64,000 nucleotides of DNA from VXNE01 sp965116625 (GCA_965116625.1 OZ220717.1:124001-188000); one strand, 5' to 3'. Positions 1-8,710 are shown, counted from the stretch's first letter. The notes: generated from the sequence alone by a model not told the origin. Numbers and translations: made by a program.

Positions 1-1015
1 CGCCGCGTTGCTGTTCCACCAGGCGCAGCGTGTCCCCCGCCGCCAGCGAATAACCCGGTACATCGGACCATGGTGCGTCGACCTGCGCGAGGTCCACGCC
101 GGCGACGCCCTCGACGCGAACGATCCGCAGGTGTCGCCGCGCTTCGAATCCCCAGGTTTCGGTGGAGGGCCAATGTCCCGACGGCTCCGGCATGGCGAAT
201 TCATCGAGGTGGCGCACGGCGCGGGCCTCAATGTCGATGATCCACGTGCCCCGCTGTACCTGCACGCGCAAGCGACCGTCTTCCTCGATGCGGGCGGGCA
301 GTTCCGGCTCCAGTGCCGTGACCACGAAGTCCGGGGGCAGGGCCACGCCCAGGTCGACGATCCGGCCGTCTCCCCCCACGGAAAGCAAAATCACTGTGGT
401 CAGCTTCTGGGGCACGTCGTCGACCAGGAGCCTGTAGACGCGAACTTCCAGCGTCTCGCGGCTCTCGTCCGTGTCGGCTCGCTCGCCGAGCCAGAGCCGG
501 TCCCCACCGAGGTTTGTCCGGACCGGTTCGCCGTTACGCGAAAGGGTGATCAACCCGACGCCAGGGGGAACGTCCACGAATTCAGGTTCGTCGTTCCAGG
601 CGAGCCTCCCCGTCACATAGTGACGCCCGGCGGGCAGACGCAAACGCGGCAGGGCACCGCCCAGCACCACCGCGGGACGACCATCGACACGGACGTCACT
701 GGGCCCACTCTGCTCCACCGTCGGCAAGGGCACGTCGGATTCCGCGAACAACCGTGCTTCCAACCGGAATGCCGCGCCGTCTTTCCCGACTTCGAGCTCG
801 AGTTCGCGAATCCAGGCACAGGCGGTACGCTCTCCGTCGGTCGCGGCGATCGGACAGGCCGCCTCCGGATGCTCGTGCAGAACCCACTCCCGCCACTGGC
901 GAAGGTCTTCGGGAACATAGACGTCGGTGGCGGGCTGGCCGAGCGCGCTGGCCGTCATCGCAAGCGACAGGGCCAGGCCGCAGACAGGCGTGCACCCCCT
1001 GCCGAATACACTCAT
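1..1015 (-). CDS. Partial exported protein of unknown function (C-terminus cut by window edge)
   Basis: The minus strand is open from an ATG at 1015 to base 1, giving 338 complete codons with no stop, so the C-terminal part lies outside the window. The start MSVFGRGCTPVCGLALSLAMTA has a hydrophobic core and a plausible signal-peptidase site after ASALG, so the protein is probably periplasmic or outer-membrane associated. The body is beta-rich with many short V/L-x-V strands and no catalytic motif that I recognise. Codon use is the normal GC-rich pattern of the window and the plus-strand frames opposite look like shadows. It lies 111 bases downstream of lon on the same strand. I do not recognise the family and assign no function. 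Confidence 0.7.
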   Translation of the reverse strand, partial: MSVFGRGCTPVCGLALSLAMTASALGQPATDVYVPEDLRQWREWVLHEHPEAACPIAATDGERTACAWIRELELEVGKDGAAFRLEARLFAESDVPLPTVEQSGPSDVRVDGRPAVVLGGALPRLRLPAGRHYVTGRLAWNDEPEFVDVPPGVGLITLSRNGEPVRTNLGGDRLWLGERADTDESRETLEVRVYRLLVDDVPQKLTTVILLSVGGDGRIVDLGVALPPDFVVTALEPELPARIEEDGRLRVQVQRGTWIIDIEARAVRHLDEFAMPEPSGHWPSTETWGFEARRHLRIVRVEGVAGVDLAQVDAPWSDVPGYSLAAGDTLRLVEQQRG

Positions 1016-1107
1016 CTCAACGCCTCGCCAACGTCCGCTTGGCAGCAAGAGTACTTCACCCACGACACGAGCGCTTCGGCGGACGGGCAGTGAGCGTTTT
1101 GCGTGAG

Positions 1108-1122
1108 CTGGCGTTACGCCAG
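1108..1122 (-). terminator. Short stem-loop after lon, weak terminator candidate
   Basis: A perfect 6-bp stem (CTGGCG / CGCCAG) with a 3-base loop sits just downstream of the lon stop codon. It lacks a clean U-run, so it may only be a 3' end stabiliser rather than an intrinsic terminator. Confidence 0.3.
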
Positions 1123-1126
1123 GCGA

Positions 1127-3445
1127 TCAGAGATCGGGAATGGCCACTTCGATCACGTCCTCCAGGCGATCGACCAGCGTGATCTCCATTTCGTCGCGAA
1201 CCGGTTCGGGCAGTCTCGCGAGTTCCGGTTCGTTCTCGCGGGGGAGGATGACGTGCCGGATGCCCGTTCGGTGCGCCGCCAGGATCTTCTCGCGCACGCC
1301 GCCGACCGGCAGCACCAGGCCGGATAACGTGAGTTCCCCCGTCATGGCGATGTCGTCCCGGACGTGCTTGTCGCTGTAGGCTGACGCCAGCGCCGTCGCC
1401 ATCGTGATACCGGCTGACGGTCCGTCCTTCGGCACCGCACCCGCCGGCACGTGGACATGCACGCCGCAATCCTCGATCCGCTTGCGGTCGATGCGGAGCA
1501 AATCCGCCGCGGACCAGATGTAGGACCGGGCCGCCTTGATGGACTCCTGCATGACCTGGCCGAGATGGCCGGTGATCGTGACCTTTTCGTCCTTGTGGGT
1601 GAGCGCCGCCTCCACGTAGAGCACGTCGCCACCGGTCTCGGTCCAGGCAAGCCCCGGAGCAACGCCGGCGGACAGGTTCTCCCGTCCCCTCTCCGACTTG
1701 AACTTGGGGGGTCCGAGCAGGTTGTTCAACTGGTCCTCGATGACGTGCGTGCGCGCATTCTCCTGAACGACTTCCCTGGCCTTCTTGCGGGCGATCCGCC
1801 CAAGGGTGCGCTCCAGTTCCCTGACACCGGCTTCGCGGGTGTAGCGGCGAATGATCGCCTGCAGCGCTTCATCGTCGAAAACGAAGTCTTCCTCATCGAG
1901 GCCGGCATTCTCCCGTTGGCGCGGAATCAGGTAGCGATTCGCTATCTCCTTCTTTTCCTGCTCGCTGTAGCCGGTAAGTTCCAGCACTTCCATGCGATCG
2001 AGCAATGGACGCGGAATGCCTTCCAGGGTGTTCCCCGTCGTGATGAAGAAGACCTTCGACAGGTCGAACGCGAGGTTCAGGTAGTTGTCCCGGAACTCCC
2101 TGTTCTGCGCCGGGTCGAGGATTTCCATGAGCGCTGCTGCGGGGTCGCCGCGAAAGTCGCGTCCAAGCTTGTCGATCTCGTCCAGCATCAGGACCGGGTT
2201 GCGAACGCCCGCCCGCCTCACGGACTGCAGGATTCGTCCCGGCATTGCGCCAATGTACGTGCGGCGGTGGCCCCGAAGTTCCGCCTCGTCGTGCAGGCCG
2301 CCGAGGCTCATGCGCTCGAACTTCCGCCCCATCGCCCGGGCGATGGACTGGCCCAGCGAAGTCTTGCCAACGCCCGGCGGACCGACGAAACAGAGTATCG
2401 ATGCCTTCGCATCCGGGTTGAGCTGCAACACGGCGAGCGACTCCAGGATGCGTTCCTTGACGTCCTCGAGCCCATAGTGGTCCTCGTCGAGGACCTTTTG
2501 CGCATGTTCGAGGTCGAGGGTGTCCTCCGTGATCACGTTCCACGGCAGTTCCGCGACCAGTTCGAGGTAGCTGCGCGCCACCTGGTAGTCCGCGGCGTTC
2601 GGAGACATCCGCGAGAGGCGCTTGAGTTCGCGATCCACCTCCTTTTGCGCCGCCTCGGGCAGATTGGACTGGCTGAGCTGCTCCTTGATCTCCGCGATGT
2701 CGTCATCGCCGTCGCTCTCGCCGAGCGCCTGCTCGATGGCGCGTTTCTGCTGCCGCAGAAGCTGCTCGCGCTGCTGCTTGTCGAGGTCCTCGCGCGTCTG
2801 GCTCGCGATCTCCTGGCGCAACTCCATGACGGAAGCCTGGTGCGTCAGTTTCGCGAGCATCAGTTCAAGCAGTTCGATCGTGGTCTGCGTCTCCAGGATC
2901 TTCTGCTGATCGGGCAGTTCGATACTCTGCTGCGCGAAGCTCGCAATACGGTATAGCTGCGTGATCGGGTTGTCGTTGTTGCCCATGAACTGGGCAAACA
3001 CCTGGTCGCCGTTCTGGGTGTCCAGCAGGTTCGCGATCCGTCTCGCGGCGTCGAACGACTCCGAGAGCAGCGCATCGATCCGGGGATCGCTCCCGCTAGC
3101 TGAAGCCGAAAGCGCGGGGAGTTCCTCGTAGCCAACCTCGAGATAGTCGGTTCTCGACCCCTGCTCTCCGAGGCGTACGCGAACCAGCCCCTGCACCACG
3201 ACGACCGCGCCGCCGTCTCCCTGCTCAACGCGGGTGATCTTGCAGATGGTGCCTACCTCGTGGAGATCCTCGAGCGTCGGTTCGTTGGTATCCGCTTCCC
3301 GCTGCAGTACCGTGATCAGGCGGTGGTCGTCGTCCAGCGCCGCCTTCAGCGCACCCAGCGACTGCGCCCGGCCCACCTTGATCGAGACGAACAGTTCCGG
3401 AAACACGAGCGTATCGCGCAACGGCAGTAGGGGTAGCGGCTTCAC
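1127..3445 (-). CDS. lon: ATP-dependent protease Lon (LonA type)
   Basis: This encodes the cytosolic AAA+ protease that degrades misfolded and regulatory proteins. The 772-residue product has the normal LonA length and order: N-terminal LON substrate domain (about 1-200, beginning PLLPLRDTLVFP), a coiled helical region, an AAA module with Walker A GPPGVGKT at 355-362 and Walker B LMLDEID at 419-425, and a C-terminal peptidase domain. The catalytic dyad is visible as Ser677 in PKDGPSAG and Lys720 in VREKILAA; the 43-residue spacing equals that of E. coli Lon. The start is a GTG with GGAG upstream. It stands alone on its strand, and the upstream region carries a sigma-32-like promoter, which agrees with heat-shock control. 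Confidence 0.97.
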   Translation of the reverse strand: MKPLPLLPLRDTLVFPELFVSIKVGRAQSLGALKAALDDDHRLITVLQREADTNEPTLEDLHEVGTICKITRVEQGDGGAVVVVQGLVRVRLGEQGSRTDYLEVGYEELPALSASASGSDPRIDALLSESFDAARRIANLLDTQNGDQVFAQFMGNNDNPITQLYRIASFAQQSIELPDQQKILETQTTIELLELMLAKLTHQASVMELRQEIASQTREDLDKQQREQLLRQQKRAIEQALGESDGDDDIAEIKEQLSQSNLPEAAQKEVDRELKRLSRMSPNAADYQVARSYLELVAELPWNVITEDTLDLEHAQKVLDEDHYGLEDVKERILESLAVLQLNPDAKASILCFVGPPGVGKTSLGQSIARAMGRKFERMSLGGLHDEAELRGHRRTYIGAMPGRILQSVRRAGVRNPVLMLDEIDKLGRDFRGDPAAALMEILDPAQNREFRDNYLNLAFDLSKVFFITTGNTLEGIPRPLLDRMEVLELTGYSEQEKKEIANRYLIPRQRENAGLDEEDFVFDDEALQAIIRRYTREAGVRELERTLGRIARKKAREVVQENARTHVIEDQLNNLLGPPKFKSERGRENLSAGVAPGLAWTETGGDVLYVEAALTHKDEKVTITGHLGQVMQESIKAARSYIWSAADLLRIDRKRIEDCGVHVHVPAGAVPKDGPSAGITMATALASAYSDKHVRDDIAMTGELTLSGLVLPVGGVREKILAAHRTGIRHVILPRENEPELARLPEPVRDEMEITLVDRLEDVIEVAIPDL

Positions 3446-3475
3446 GGTGACACTTTACTCCACATCTGTGGTCCT

Positions 3476-3505
3476 AATGTGGGCGCATAGGGAATGTATT
3501 TCAAC
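3476..3505 (-). promoter_or_regulatory. Sigma-32-like (heat shock) promoter of lon
   Basis: Reading the minus strand, GTTGAAA (3505-3499) and CCCACATT (3483-3476) are separated by 15 bases. These match the RpoH consensus halves CTTGAAA and CCCCATnT with suitable spacing, and lie 31 bases before the lon GTG. The element type is established knowledge; its use here is inferred from position. Confidence 0.55.
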
Positions 3506-3629
3506 TTTGGACCGCAGAACAATACCCATAACGCGTGTGACACGACACTAGTGCCCTGCGGTTCAGGTGGGCTCTCGCGCAACGGCGCTATCATGCACCC
3601 ACGGCATCCGCCTGGAAGGAAAACGGGAA

Positions 3630-4259
3630 GTGGACTTGCATCGCGCCCGGTTGCGCAACATGGCGGCCCTGCAGGACAGGCACAATCGCCAGGTGCACGC
3701 GGACTGGCGCAACCAGGGTTACGAGTACTACCGCGCCGTGTGGATCGAGTGCGCGGAGCTGCTCGACCACATCGGCTGGAAGTGGTGGCGACGCCAGGAC
3801 AGGGACCTCGAACAGGTCCGTCTCGAGATCGTCGACATCTGGCATTTTGGCCTGTCGGACCTGCTGCGCGCGAACGCCGTGAACGACGCGCTCGCAGACC
3901 GCATGGCTTCCCGCGCGAATCCCGTCGAAGGCGCGGACTTCCGCGCCGCCGTCGAGGTGCTGGCCCTGCGGGCGCTCGAGAACAGGCGCTTCGACATCGA
4001 CGCATTCCTCGACGTCATGAACGCACTGCCCATGGGACTCGACGAACTGCACGACATCTACGTCGGCAAAAACGTGCTCAACGCGTTCCGCCAGGACCAC
4101 GGCTACCGCGACGGCAGCTACGTGAAGACATGGGACGGCCGCGAGGACAACGCGCACCTGGCGGAGATCGCGGCCGGCCTCGACATCGCCCGGCCAAGCT
4201 ACGCGGACGATCTCTACGTCGCGCTCGAGGTTCGGTACGTAGCGGCGACACGGGGATAG
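3630..4259 (+). CDS. Dimeric (all-alpha) dUTP diphosphatase
   Basis: The product hydrolyses dUTP to dUMP and PPi, keeping uracil out of DNA and supplying dUMP for dTTP. It belongs to the all-alpha, MazG-related dUTPase family (dUTPase_2), not to the trimeric Dut fold. The metal-binding acidic helices are visible as WIECAELLDHIGWKWW and, further on, LEIVDIWHFGLSDL. I chose the GTG at 3630 (209 residues), with GGAAGGA nine bases upstream and the protein starting just before the conserved LQDRHN...HADWRNQGYEYYRA segment. An in-frame GTG at 3567 would add 21 unconserved residues. It is divergent from lon, and the 184-base gap carries both promoters. Confidence 0.9.
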   Translation: MDLHRARLRNMAALQDRHNRQVHADWRNQGYEYYRAVWIECAELLDHIGWKWWRRQDRDLEQVRLEIVDIWHFGLSDLLRANAVNDALADRMASRANPVEGADFRAAVEVLALRALENRRFDIDAFLDVMNALPMGLDELHDIYVGKNVLNAFRQDHGYRDGSYVKTWDGREDNAHLAEIAAGLDIARPSYADDLYVALEVRYVAATRG

Positions 4260-4343
4260 TCGCCCATGTTCGTCGCGTCGGATCCCCGCGCGCAGCCATT
4301 TCTCAGACGCGGTTCGTCATCCATTCCGTTCCGCAAACGACGA

Positions 4344-4925
4344 TCACGAGGAAGCCGCAATCTCGTCTTGCAGAATCTCCAGACATAGCATCACACACTC
4401 GTTGCAGATGAAGCCGCCCGGGCCGGCGATGAGCTTGGGCACTTCATGGTGTGACTTGTTGCAAAAGGAACAACACAACGACGTCTCGCGCGCCTCACCG
4501 TCCCTGGATTCCTGCCGCCCTGTGCCGATTTCAAGGATGGGGGGGCCGGCCGGCCGGGTTTTCTGCAAGCGCTCGGCCAGTCGCCGGACTCGGCGATTCG
4601 CCCGATGGTACTCGTCAATCAGCGACATGCTCGGACGCATACGCGCCTGGACATTGGCGAGCTCTTGCCTGGCTTCCATGGTTGTATCCCGCAACTCGAC
4701 AAAGGACTTGAGCTTGCGCCAACTCTTGAAGCCGCATTCTCGGGCGATCACGAGTTGCGCCTGCTGCAGCTTTAGCCCAGATGGATCACCGAAGTACGGC
4801 TCCACCCTCTGCCGCGCCTCGGACTCACCGGCTTCAGCAGCCCGGCGCAAATCCCTGGCGCGGTCCTTAAGGCCTTCAAGGCTGATGCTGTAGAGCAACG
4901 CCTCAAGTTCAGAATCAGTGGTCAT
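4344..4925 (-). CDS. ClpX-type C4 zinc-finger protein with ankyrin-associated N-terminal module
   Basis: This 193-residue protein joins two recognisable parts. Residues about 15-75 (RARDLRRAAEAGE...LVIARECGFKSWRKLKSFVE) match the helical module that often precedes ankyrin repeats, and the same module starts the ankyrin protein at 28167. Residues about 150-190 are a ClpX-type C4 zinc finger: CSFCNKS, then the stretch KLIAGPGGFICNEC. There is no AAA domain, so this is not ClpX itself. A free ClpX finger could bind ClpX substrates or adaptors, but this is inference. The start ATG has a perfect AAAGGAGGT ribosome site. The upstream block is duplicated before the ankyrin gene. Confidence 0.8.
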   Translation of the reverse strand: MTTDSELEALLYSISLEGLKDRARDLRRAAEAGESEARQRVEPYFGDPSGLKLQQAQLVIARECGFKSWRKLKSFVELRDTTMEARQELANVQARMRPSMSLIDEYHRANRRVRRLAERLQKTRPAGPPILEIGTGRQESRDGEARETSLCCSFCNKSHHEVPKLIAGPGGFICNECVMLCLEILQDEIAASS

Positions 4926-5050
4926 GGCGACCTCCTTTCATTCCTGTCCAGTATCCGCGCCCTTGGACTGAAAAGAGGACCAAAATGTCGAAAAGCACTG
5001 TTCAGATGGGGCTCGCCCCTTCCCGCGGATCGGCGGCGCTCTGACGCACA
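4926..5050 (-). promoter_or_regulatory. Upstream regulatory block shared with the ankyrin gene (copy A)
   Basis: About 120 bases before this zinc-finger gene align with the block before the ankyrin gene at 28168-28290. Shared pieces in the same order are ATCCGCGGG, CCCATCTG, CGACA, TCCTCTTTTC, GTCCAAGG, CGCGGATA and ATGAAAGGAGGTC. In this copy GTCCA and TGGAC form a dyad around GGGCGCGGATAC. No standard -35/-10 pair is obvious, so an alternative sigma factor or activator site is possible. Confidence 0.6.
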
Positions 5051-5127
5051 ATCGAAAAGCTAACACTGCGCTACGTGCTCTACAAGACCATGGATAGGCA
5101 CGGCAAAAAGGGCTGGTCCCAGTGGCC

Positions 5128-6528
5128 TTACTTGATGAGTGCAGTCTCCGGAAACTGGGCGATCCAACCGAACCAGAACGCGCGATAAGCCGGTACTCGC
5201 TCTAGGCGGACATCCTCCAGAACGAGGGCATCTTCTGTCACCTCCCAGGCGCGGCCGGTGGCATCGACAGCCCTACCGTTGTCCGATAACTGCTCGAATC
5301 GTCGATCTCCGGTCGCAAAGACGCGATTGGCGCCCGCAGGGGTCGTCAGGACGGTCAGCTTGCGACCCGCCAGCTCCGTCCGAAACACGGGGTTTTTCTG
5401 CAGGAAGCGGGCGCTGATGGCCAGGACTTCCTCTGCGGCTCCGGGTTCCTCCGGGGAGAGCAGTATGCCCAGGATTTCGGCCTTGTTCTTGAGCCGCCTG
5501 TCCCTTTCGGGGACCTGGAACATGAGGCGGTCGTTCGAAAAGTAGTCCCTGTAGGCGCGGCCCTCCCGGTAGTCGCGCTCATGACCCGTGTCCAGCGAGA
5601 GGACCGTGGTGTCGGGGTGCCTGCTCCTCCACTCACCCCAGCGAGTGGTCACGATCGGGAGGAACTCGAGCTTGAGGCCCGACCCCACCAGTTCGCCGAT
5701 CACCGGCTCCCCGAGCAGCGTGGACCACAGGCTTTTCGTCTCATGATCGAACATCAGCTTGTTCGAGCGGTACAGCAGCCCGCTGGTGCCGAAGGTTCGA
5801 TGCTGGCCGCCGACGACGCTCAGGTACGGAATCGCGGTACCGCACAGCGTGCAGTAGACGAGGGTGACGTCCACGCCGCCCAGCCTGTCCAGGGCCATTT
5901 CGTGCCACGCCAGTATCCGCTTCGGATAAGCGCGGGCCTCGCCGTTGATCGAGAGACCAAAGACGACGTGACGGTCCCTCAGGTAGTCCGCTTGGTCGGC
6001 GGAAATGTACTTCGGGTGATCCAGGGGTGGAATGCCGTTGACGTACACGCCGCCCCACTGCACCTCGTCAAGCCGGATCAGGGAGCGGGCGCCTTCCGGG
6101 AAGAAGCTGGCCATGCGAGGATCGATGAGGCCGTAGATCGTGCGTTTGAATGCAAGGTATTCGGGATGGGGATCGTAGGGCTGCTGCCAGACCCATTGCA
6201 TCCAGCGCTGCGTGTCTTCTCCGAACGCCCGTCCCGTTTCCCGCCTCAGGAAACGGAACATCTCGGTGCGGGTCTCCGGATAGGGAGAGACGATCGCCAG
6301 TTCGACGATCATCGGCGTGTACGCGTCGCGCCAGGACACCGAGATGGCATCCAGGATCGGACCCGCACCCGATCCCCATTGGCTGCGGGCCTGAAGGAAG
6401 AGATCCAGTGCAGGCGCCTGTTTCCATTCCTCGATCGGCTCGGCGCAGGTCGGCGCGGCAACCAGCGCCGAACCTGCGACAATCAATGCCGAAAGACACG
6501 AGCGGAGTATCCTGACTTCCCGAAACAT
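5128..6528 (-). CDS. DUF3179 domain-containing exported protein
   Basis: The protein (466 residues from the ATG at 6528) carries the DUF3179 core: VVFGLSINGEARAYPKRIL followed by LVYCTLCGTAIPY, with the conserved CxxC. The function of the family is not known; the paired cysteines and export suggest a metal- or cofactor-bound periplasmic protein. From 6528 the N-terminus is a good signal peptide (FREVRILR, then a hydrophobic stretch ending at PTCAEP). An ATG at 6552 would add eight residues but has no ribosome site. It is a single gene, divergent from the P450 gene with a 63-base gap. Confidence 0.85.
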   Translation of the reverse strand: MFREVRILRSCLSALIVAGSALVAAPTCAEPIEEWKQAPALDLFLQARSQWGSGAGPILDAISVSWRDAYTPMIVELAIVSPYPETRTEMFRFLRRETGRAFGEDTQRWMQWVWQQPYDPHPEYLAFKRTIYGLIDPRMASFFPEGARSLIRLDEVQWGGVYVNGIPPLDHPKYISADQADYLRDRHVVFGLSINGEARAYPKRILAWHEMALDRLGGVDVTLVYCTLCGTAIPYLSVVGGQHRTFGTSGLLYRSNKLMFDHETKSLWSTLLGEPVIGELVGSGLKLEFLPIVTTRWGEWRSRHPDTTVLSLDTGHERDYREGRAYRDYFSNDRLMFQVPERDRRLKNKAEILGILLSPEEPGAAEEVLAISARFLQKNPVFRTELAGRKLTVLTTPAGANRVFATGDRRFEQLSDNGRAVDATGRAWEVTEDALVLEDVRLERVPAYRAFWFGWIAQFPETALIK

Positions 6529-6591
6529 GAAGCCTCTGCGTGCTGCCGTCATGCGTAGCCGACGAACTTACATTGCGACTCGGATTCTAAC

Positions 6592-7929
6592 GTGGTGGGC
6601 ATGGCCGAATTCCGGACTCCACTTCGCGGCCGGGAGACGCATCGAGAGATGAAGCAGCAATCGATACGCGCCGACCGGTGGCGGCGAACCGTCGCTCACG
6701 GGGTGGGACTCTGGGAAACGGTCAGCCGCGGCGCAACCTACAACCCCCTGTCACGTCGGGTTATCCAGAACCCGTACGGGGTCTACGCGGCGCTTCGTCG
6801 GCGTAGCCCGGTACATCGCAGCGCAATCCTTGGCAGCTGGGTGCTGACGAGGTACGAGGACGTCGCGGCGGCGGCGAAGGATCACGAGCGTTTCTCGAAC
6901 AACCCGCGATGGCGCGGAGCCACGACGAGCGTGCTGCCGCCCGCACCCGACGACTACAGCATCCTGCTGATGGACCCTCCCGACCATTCGCGGCTGCGCA
7001 GGGTGGCGTCCCGTGCCTTCACAAGAGCGCGCCTCGCCACGCTGGGCGAGACGATTGCCCGCAATGCGGCAGACCTCGTCGAGCGCGCGGTGCGGCGGCG
7101 AACGGTCGACTGGATCGCCGAGGTGGCGGCGCCGCTGTCCATGCGCGTGATGCTGGAGATGATGGGGATTCCCGGCCATGAGCGCCGCCGCTGGGCGACG
7201 TGGGTCCCGGAACGCGCCCGGTTGCTCGAAATGATCGCAGTGCGCGACGAGCGCAGGGCGGCGCATCGCGCCGGCACCGCAATACAGCGTTACTTCACCG
7301 CGCTATTGCGCCAGCGGAGCGAATCAGAAGAGGACGATGCTGTCAGCACGTTCGCGAGGCAGGTCGCCACCGGCGAGGGAATCAGCATGGCCGAAGCCTC
7401 CGACATGCTGAGCGTGCTGATGATCGCCGGCAACGAGACGACGACGAACCTGATCGGCAACGGCATGCTGGCGTTGCTGCGCCATCCCGAGCAGATCCGT
7501 ATGCTGCGCGAGGAACCGGCACGGATCGACGATGCGATCGAGGAGATGCTGCGGTTCGACAGCCCGGTCCAGATCGACTTCCGTATCGCGAAGGCACCGG
7601 TCACGATGGGCAAGCGTGTCATCAAGCCGGGCGACGGCGTGATCCTCCTCACGGGTTCGGCGAACCGGGACGAGGCGGCGTTCGACCATCCGGACGCCTT
7701 CGACATTACGCGCAAGGGTCCGAGACACATGTCGTTCGGACACGGCGTCCACTACTGCATCGGGGCGGAACTCGCGCGCATGGAGACACGCACCATATTC
7801 AGCGAAGTCTTGCGGTCGACCACCAGGATCAAGCTGGCGGATGAGGAGCCGCAGTACCGGCAATCGACCGTGATCCGCGGGCTGGCGGCGCTGCCGCTGC
7901 GCCTGGAACGACGCACGAGCCAGGGTTAG
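6592..7929 (+). CDS. Cytochrome P450 monooxygenase
   Basis: A soluble bacterial class-I type P450 of 445 residues, probably fed by ferredoxin and reductase encoded elsewhere. The heme-thiolate motif FGHGVHYCIG places the ligand at Cys389. The I-helix oxygen-binding motif is AGNETTT and the K-helix ExxR is EMLR in EEMLRFDSP. Substrate is not predictable; relatives act on steroids, terpenes and fatty acids. The GTG start at 6592 is the longest option, and ATG at 6598 is two codons later. The last four bases overlap the convergent acylphosphatase gene. No redox partner gene is adjacent. Confidence 0.95.
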   Translation: MVGMAEFRTPLRGRETHREMKQQSIRADRWRRTVAHGVGLWETVSRGATYNPLSRRVIQNPYGVYAALRRRSPVHRSAILGSWVLTRYEDVAAAAKDHERFSNNPRWRGATTSVLPPAPDDYSILLMDPPDHSRLRRVASRAFTRARLATLGETIARNAADLVERAVRRRTVDWIAEVAAPLSMRVMLEMMGIPGHERRRWATWVPERARLLEMIAVRDERRAAHRAGTAIQRYFTALLRQRSESEEDDAVSTFARQVATGEGISMAEASDMLSVLMIAGNETTTNLIGNGMLALLRHPEQIRMLREEPARIDDAIEEMLRFDSPVQIDFRIAKAPVTMGKRVIKPGDGVILLTGSANRDEAAFDHPDAFDITRKGPRHMSFGHGVHYCIGAELARMETRTIFSEVLRSTTRIKLADEEPQYRQSTVIRGLAALPLRLERRTSQG

Positions 7930-8204
7930 AACCGTACTTCGAAAGTGGCTGGCGGTGTCTCGTCCACGTCCTGTACGTCCAGCCCGTCAACGCGGGCGAG
8001 CGCGGGGCCGCGCCGGGCCCATTCCAGCAGCGCCGCCACGGACTCCGGCGTACCGCTCGCGAGGAACAGGACACGCCCGTCGGCACTGTTCCGCACCCAT
8101 CCGGTGAGGTTCAGGGCGTTTGCTTCCCGCAGGAGCGACATCCGGTAGGCGACTCCCTGCACGCGGCCAGAGACCGATCCTCGCACGGTTCTCGTCGAAC
8201 TCAT
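7926..8204 (-). CDS. acyP: Acylphosphatase
   Basis: A small 92-residue cytosolic enzyme that hydrolyses acyl phosphates such as acetyl phosphate. The family signature is complete: GRVQGVAYR with the phosphate-binding arginine, and GWVRNSADG with the catalytic asparagine. The length is normal for the family. It converges with and overlaps the P450 gene by four bases, and is divergent from speD with about 100 bases between them. Confidence 0.93.
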   Translation of the reverse strand: MSSTRTVRGSVSGRVQGVAYRMSLLREANALNLTGWVRNSADGRVLFLASGTPESVAALLEWARRGPALARVDGLDVQDVDETPPATFEVRF

Positions 8205-8305
8205 GGGCGATACACCGCAACTCTTGAGCGAGCCGCCAGATTACAATGCAACGCGGGATGCTGCCCTGTTGCGTGACCGGGGCGTTACCCCTAGGATGCC
8301 ATAAT

Positions 8306-8710
8306 ATGTCTTTGTCCAAGAACGCCGGCGGCCGCCACGTCCTGATCGAGTCCTTCGGCGATCACGCCCGGCTCGATGCCCCTGCCCTCAAGCGCCTGTT
8401 GCGCCGCGCCGCGCGAGCGGGAGGCGCGAACGTGCTCTCATGCCACATGCACGGGTTCGGGGACCGGGGAGGCGTCACCGGCGTCGCCCTGCTGGCCGAG
8501 TCGCACATCACGGTCCACACCTGGCCGGAGCGGTCATACGCCGCCTTCGATGTCTTCATGTGCGGGACCTGCGACGCCGGCAAGGCGGTCGACGTGATCG
8601 CGCGGGCCGCACCAGGCGCGCGTTTGAGCATTCGTGCACTCGATCGGCCGGTCCTCGGCACCGCATTGACCGGGGCACCGGCCGAAGCCCCGGAGGTAGC
8701 GCTCAAGTGA
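8306..8710 (+). CDS. speD: S-adenosylmethionine decarboxylase proenzyme
   Basis: SpeD decarboxylates SAM to provide the aminopropyl donor for spermidine synthesis. The proenzyme cleaves itself at the pyruvoyl Ser66 in AESHITVHTWPE, the hallmark of the class 1B enzyme, and the CHMHGF and FMCGTC segments are also typical. I chose the ATG at 8306 (134 residues, normal length) with TAGGA nine bases upstream; an upstream ATG at 8246 would add 20 unconserved residues. A TACAAT box at 8242-8247 may be the -10. The stop overlaps the next start (TGATG), so it heads an operon with the lipoprotein, DUF350 and aminopropyltransferase genes. Confidence 0.95.
   Translation: MSLSKNAGGRHVLIESFGDHARLDAPALKRLLRRAARAGGANVLSCHMHGFGDRGGVTGVALLAESHITVHTWPERSYAAFDVFMCGTCDAGKAVDVIARAAPGARLSIRALDRPVLGTALTGAPAEAPEVALK

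Noticed and set aside
8..1093. Long plus-strand frame opposite the partial exported protein
   Set aside because: It is the GC-rich shadow of the minus-strand gene, which has a signal peptide and a better composition.
3494..4411. 305-residue plus-strand frame overlapping the dUTPase
   Set aside because: It is out of frame with the recognised dUTPase and Arg/Gly-rich as shadows are.
8248..8305. SAM or polyamine riboswitch before speD
   Set aside because: Only a 4-bp hairpin (GGGG/CCCC at 8279-8291) is visible; no known riboswitch core.
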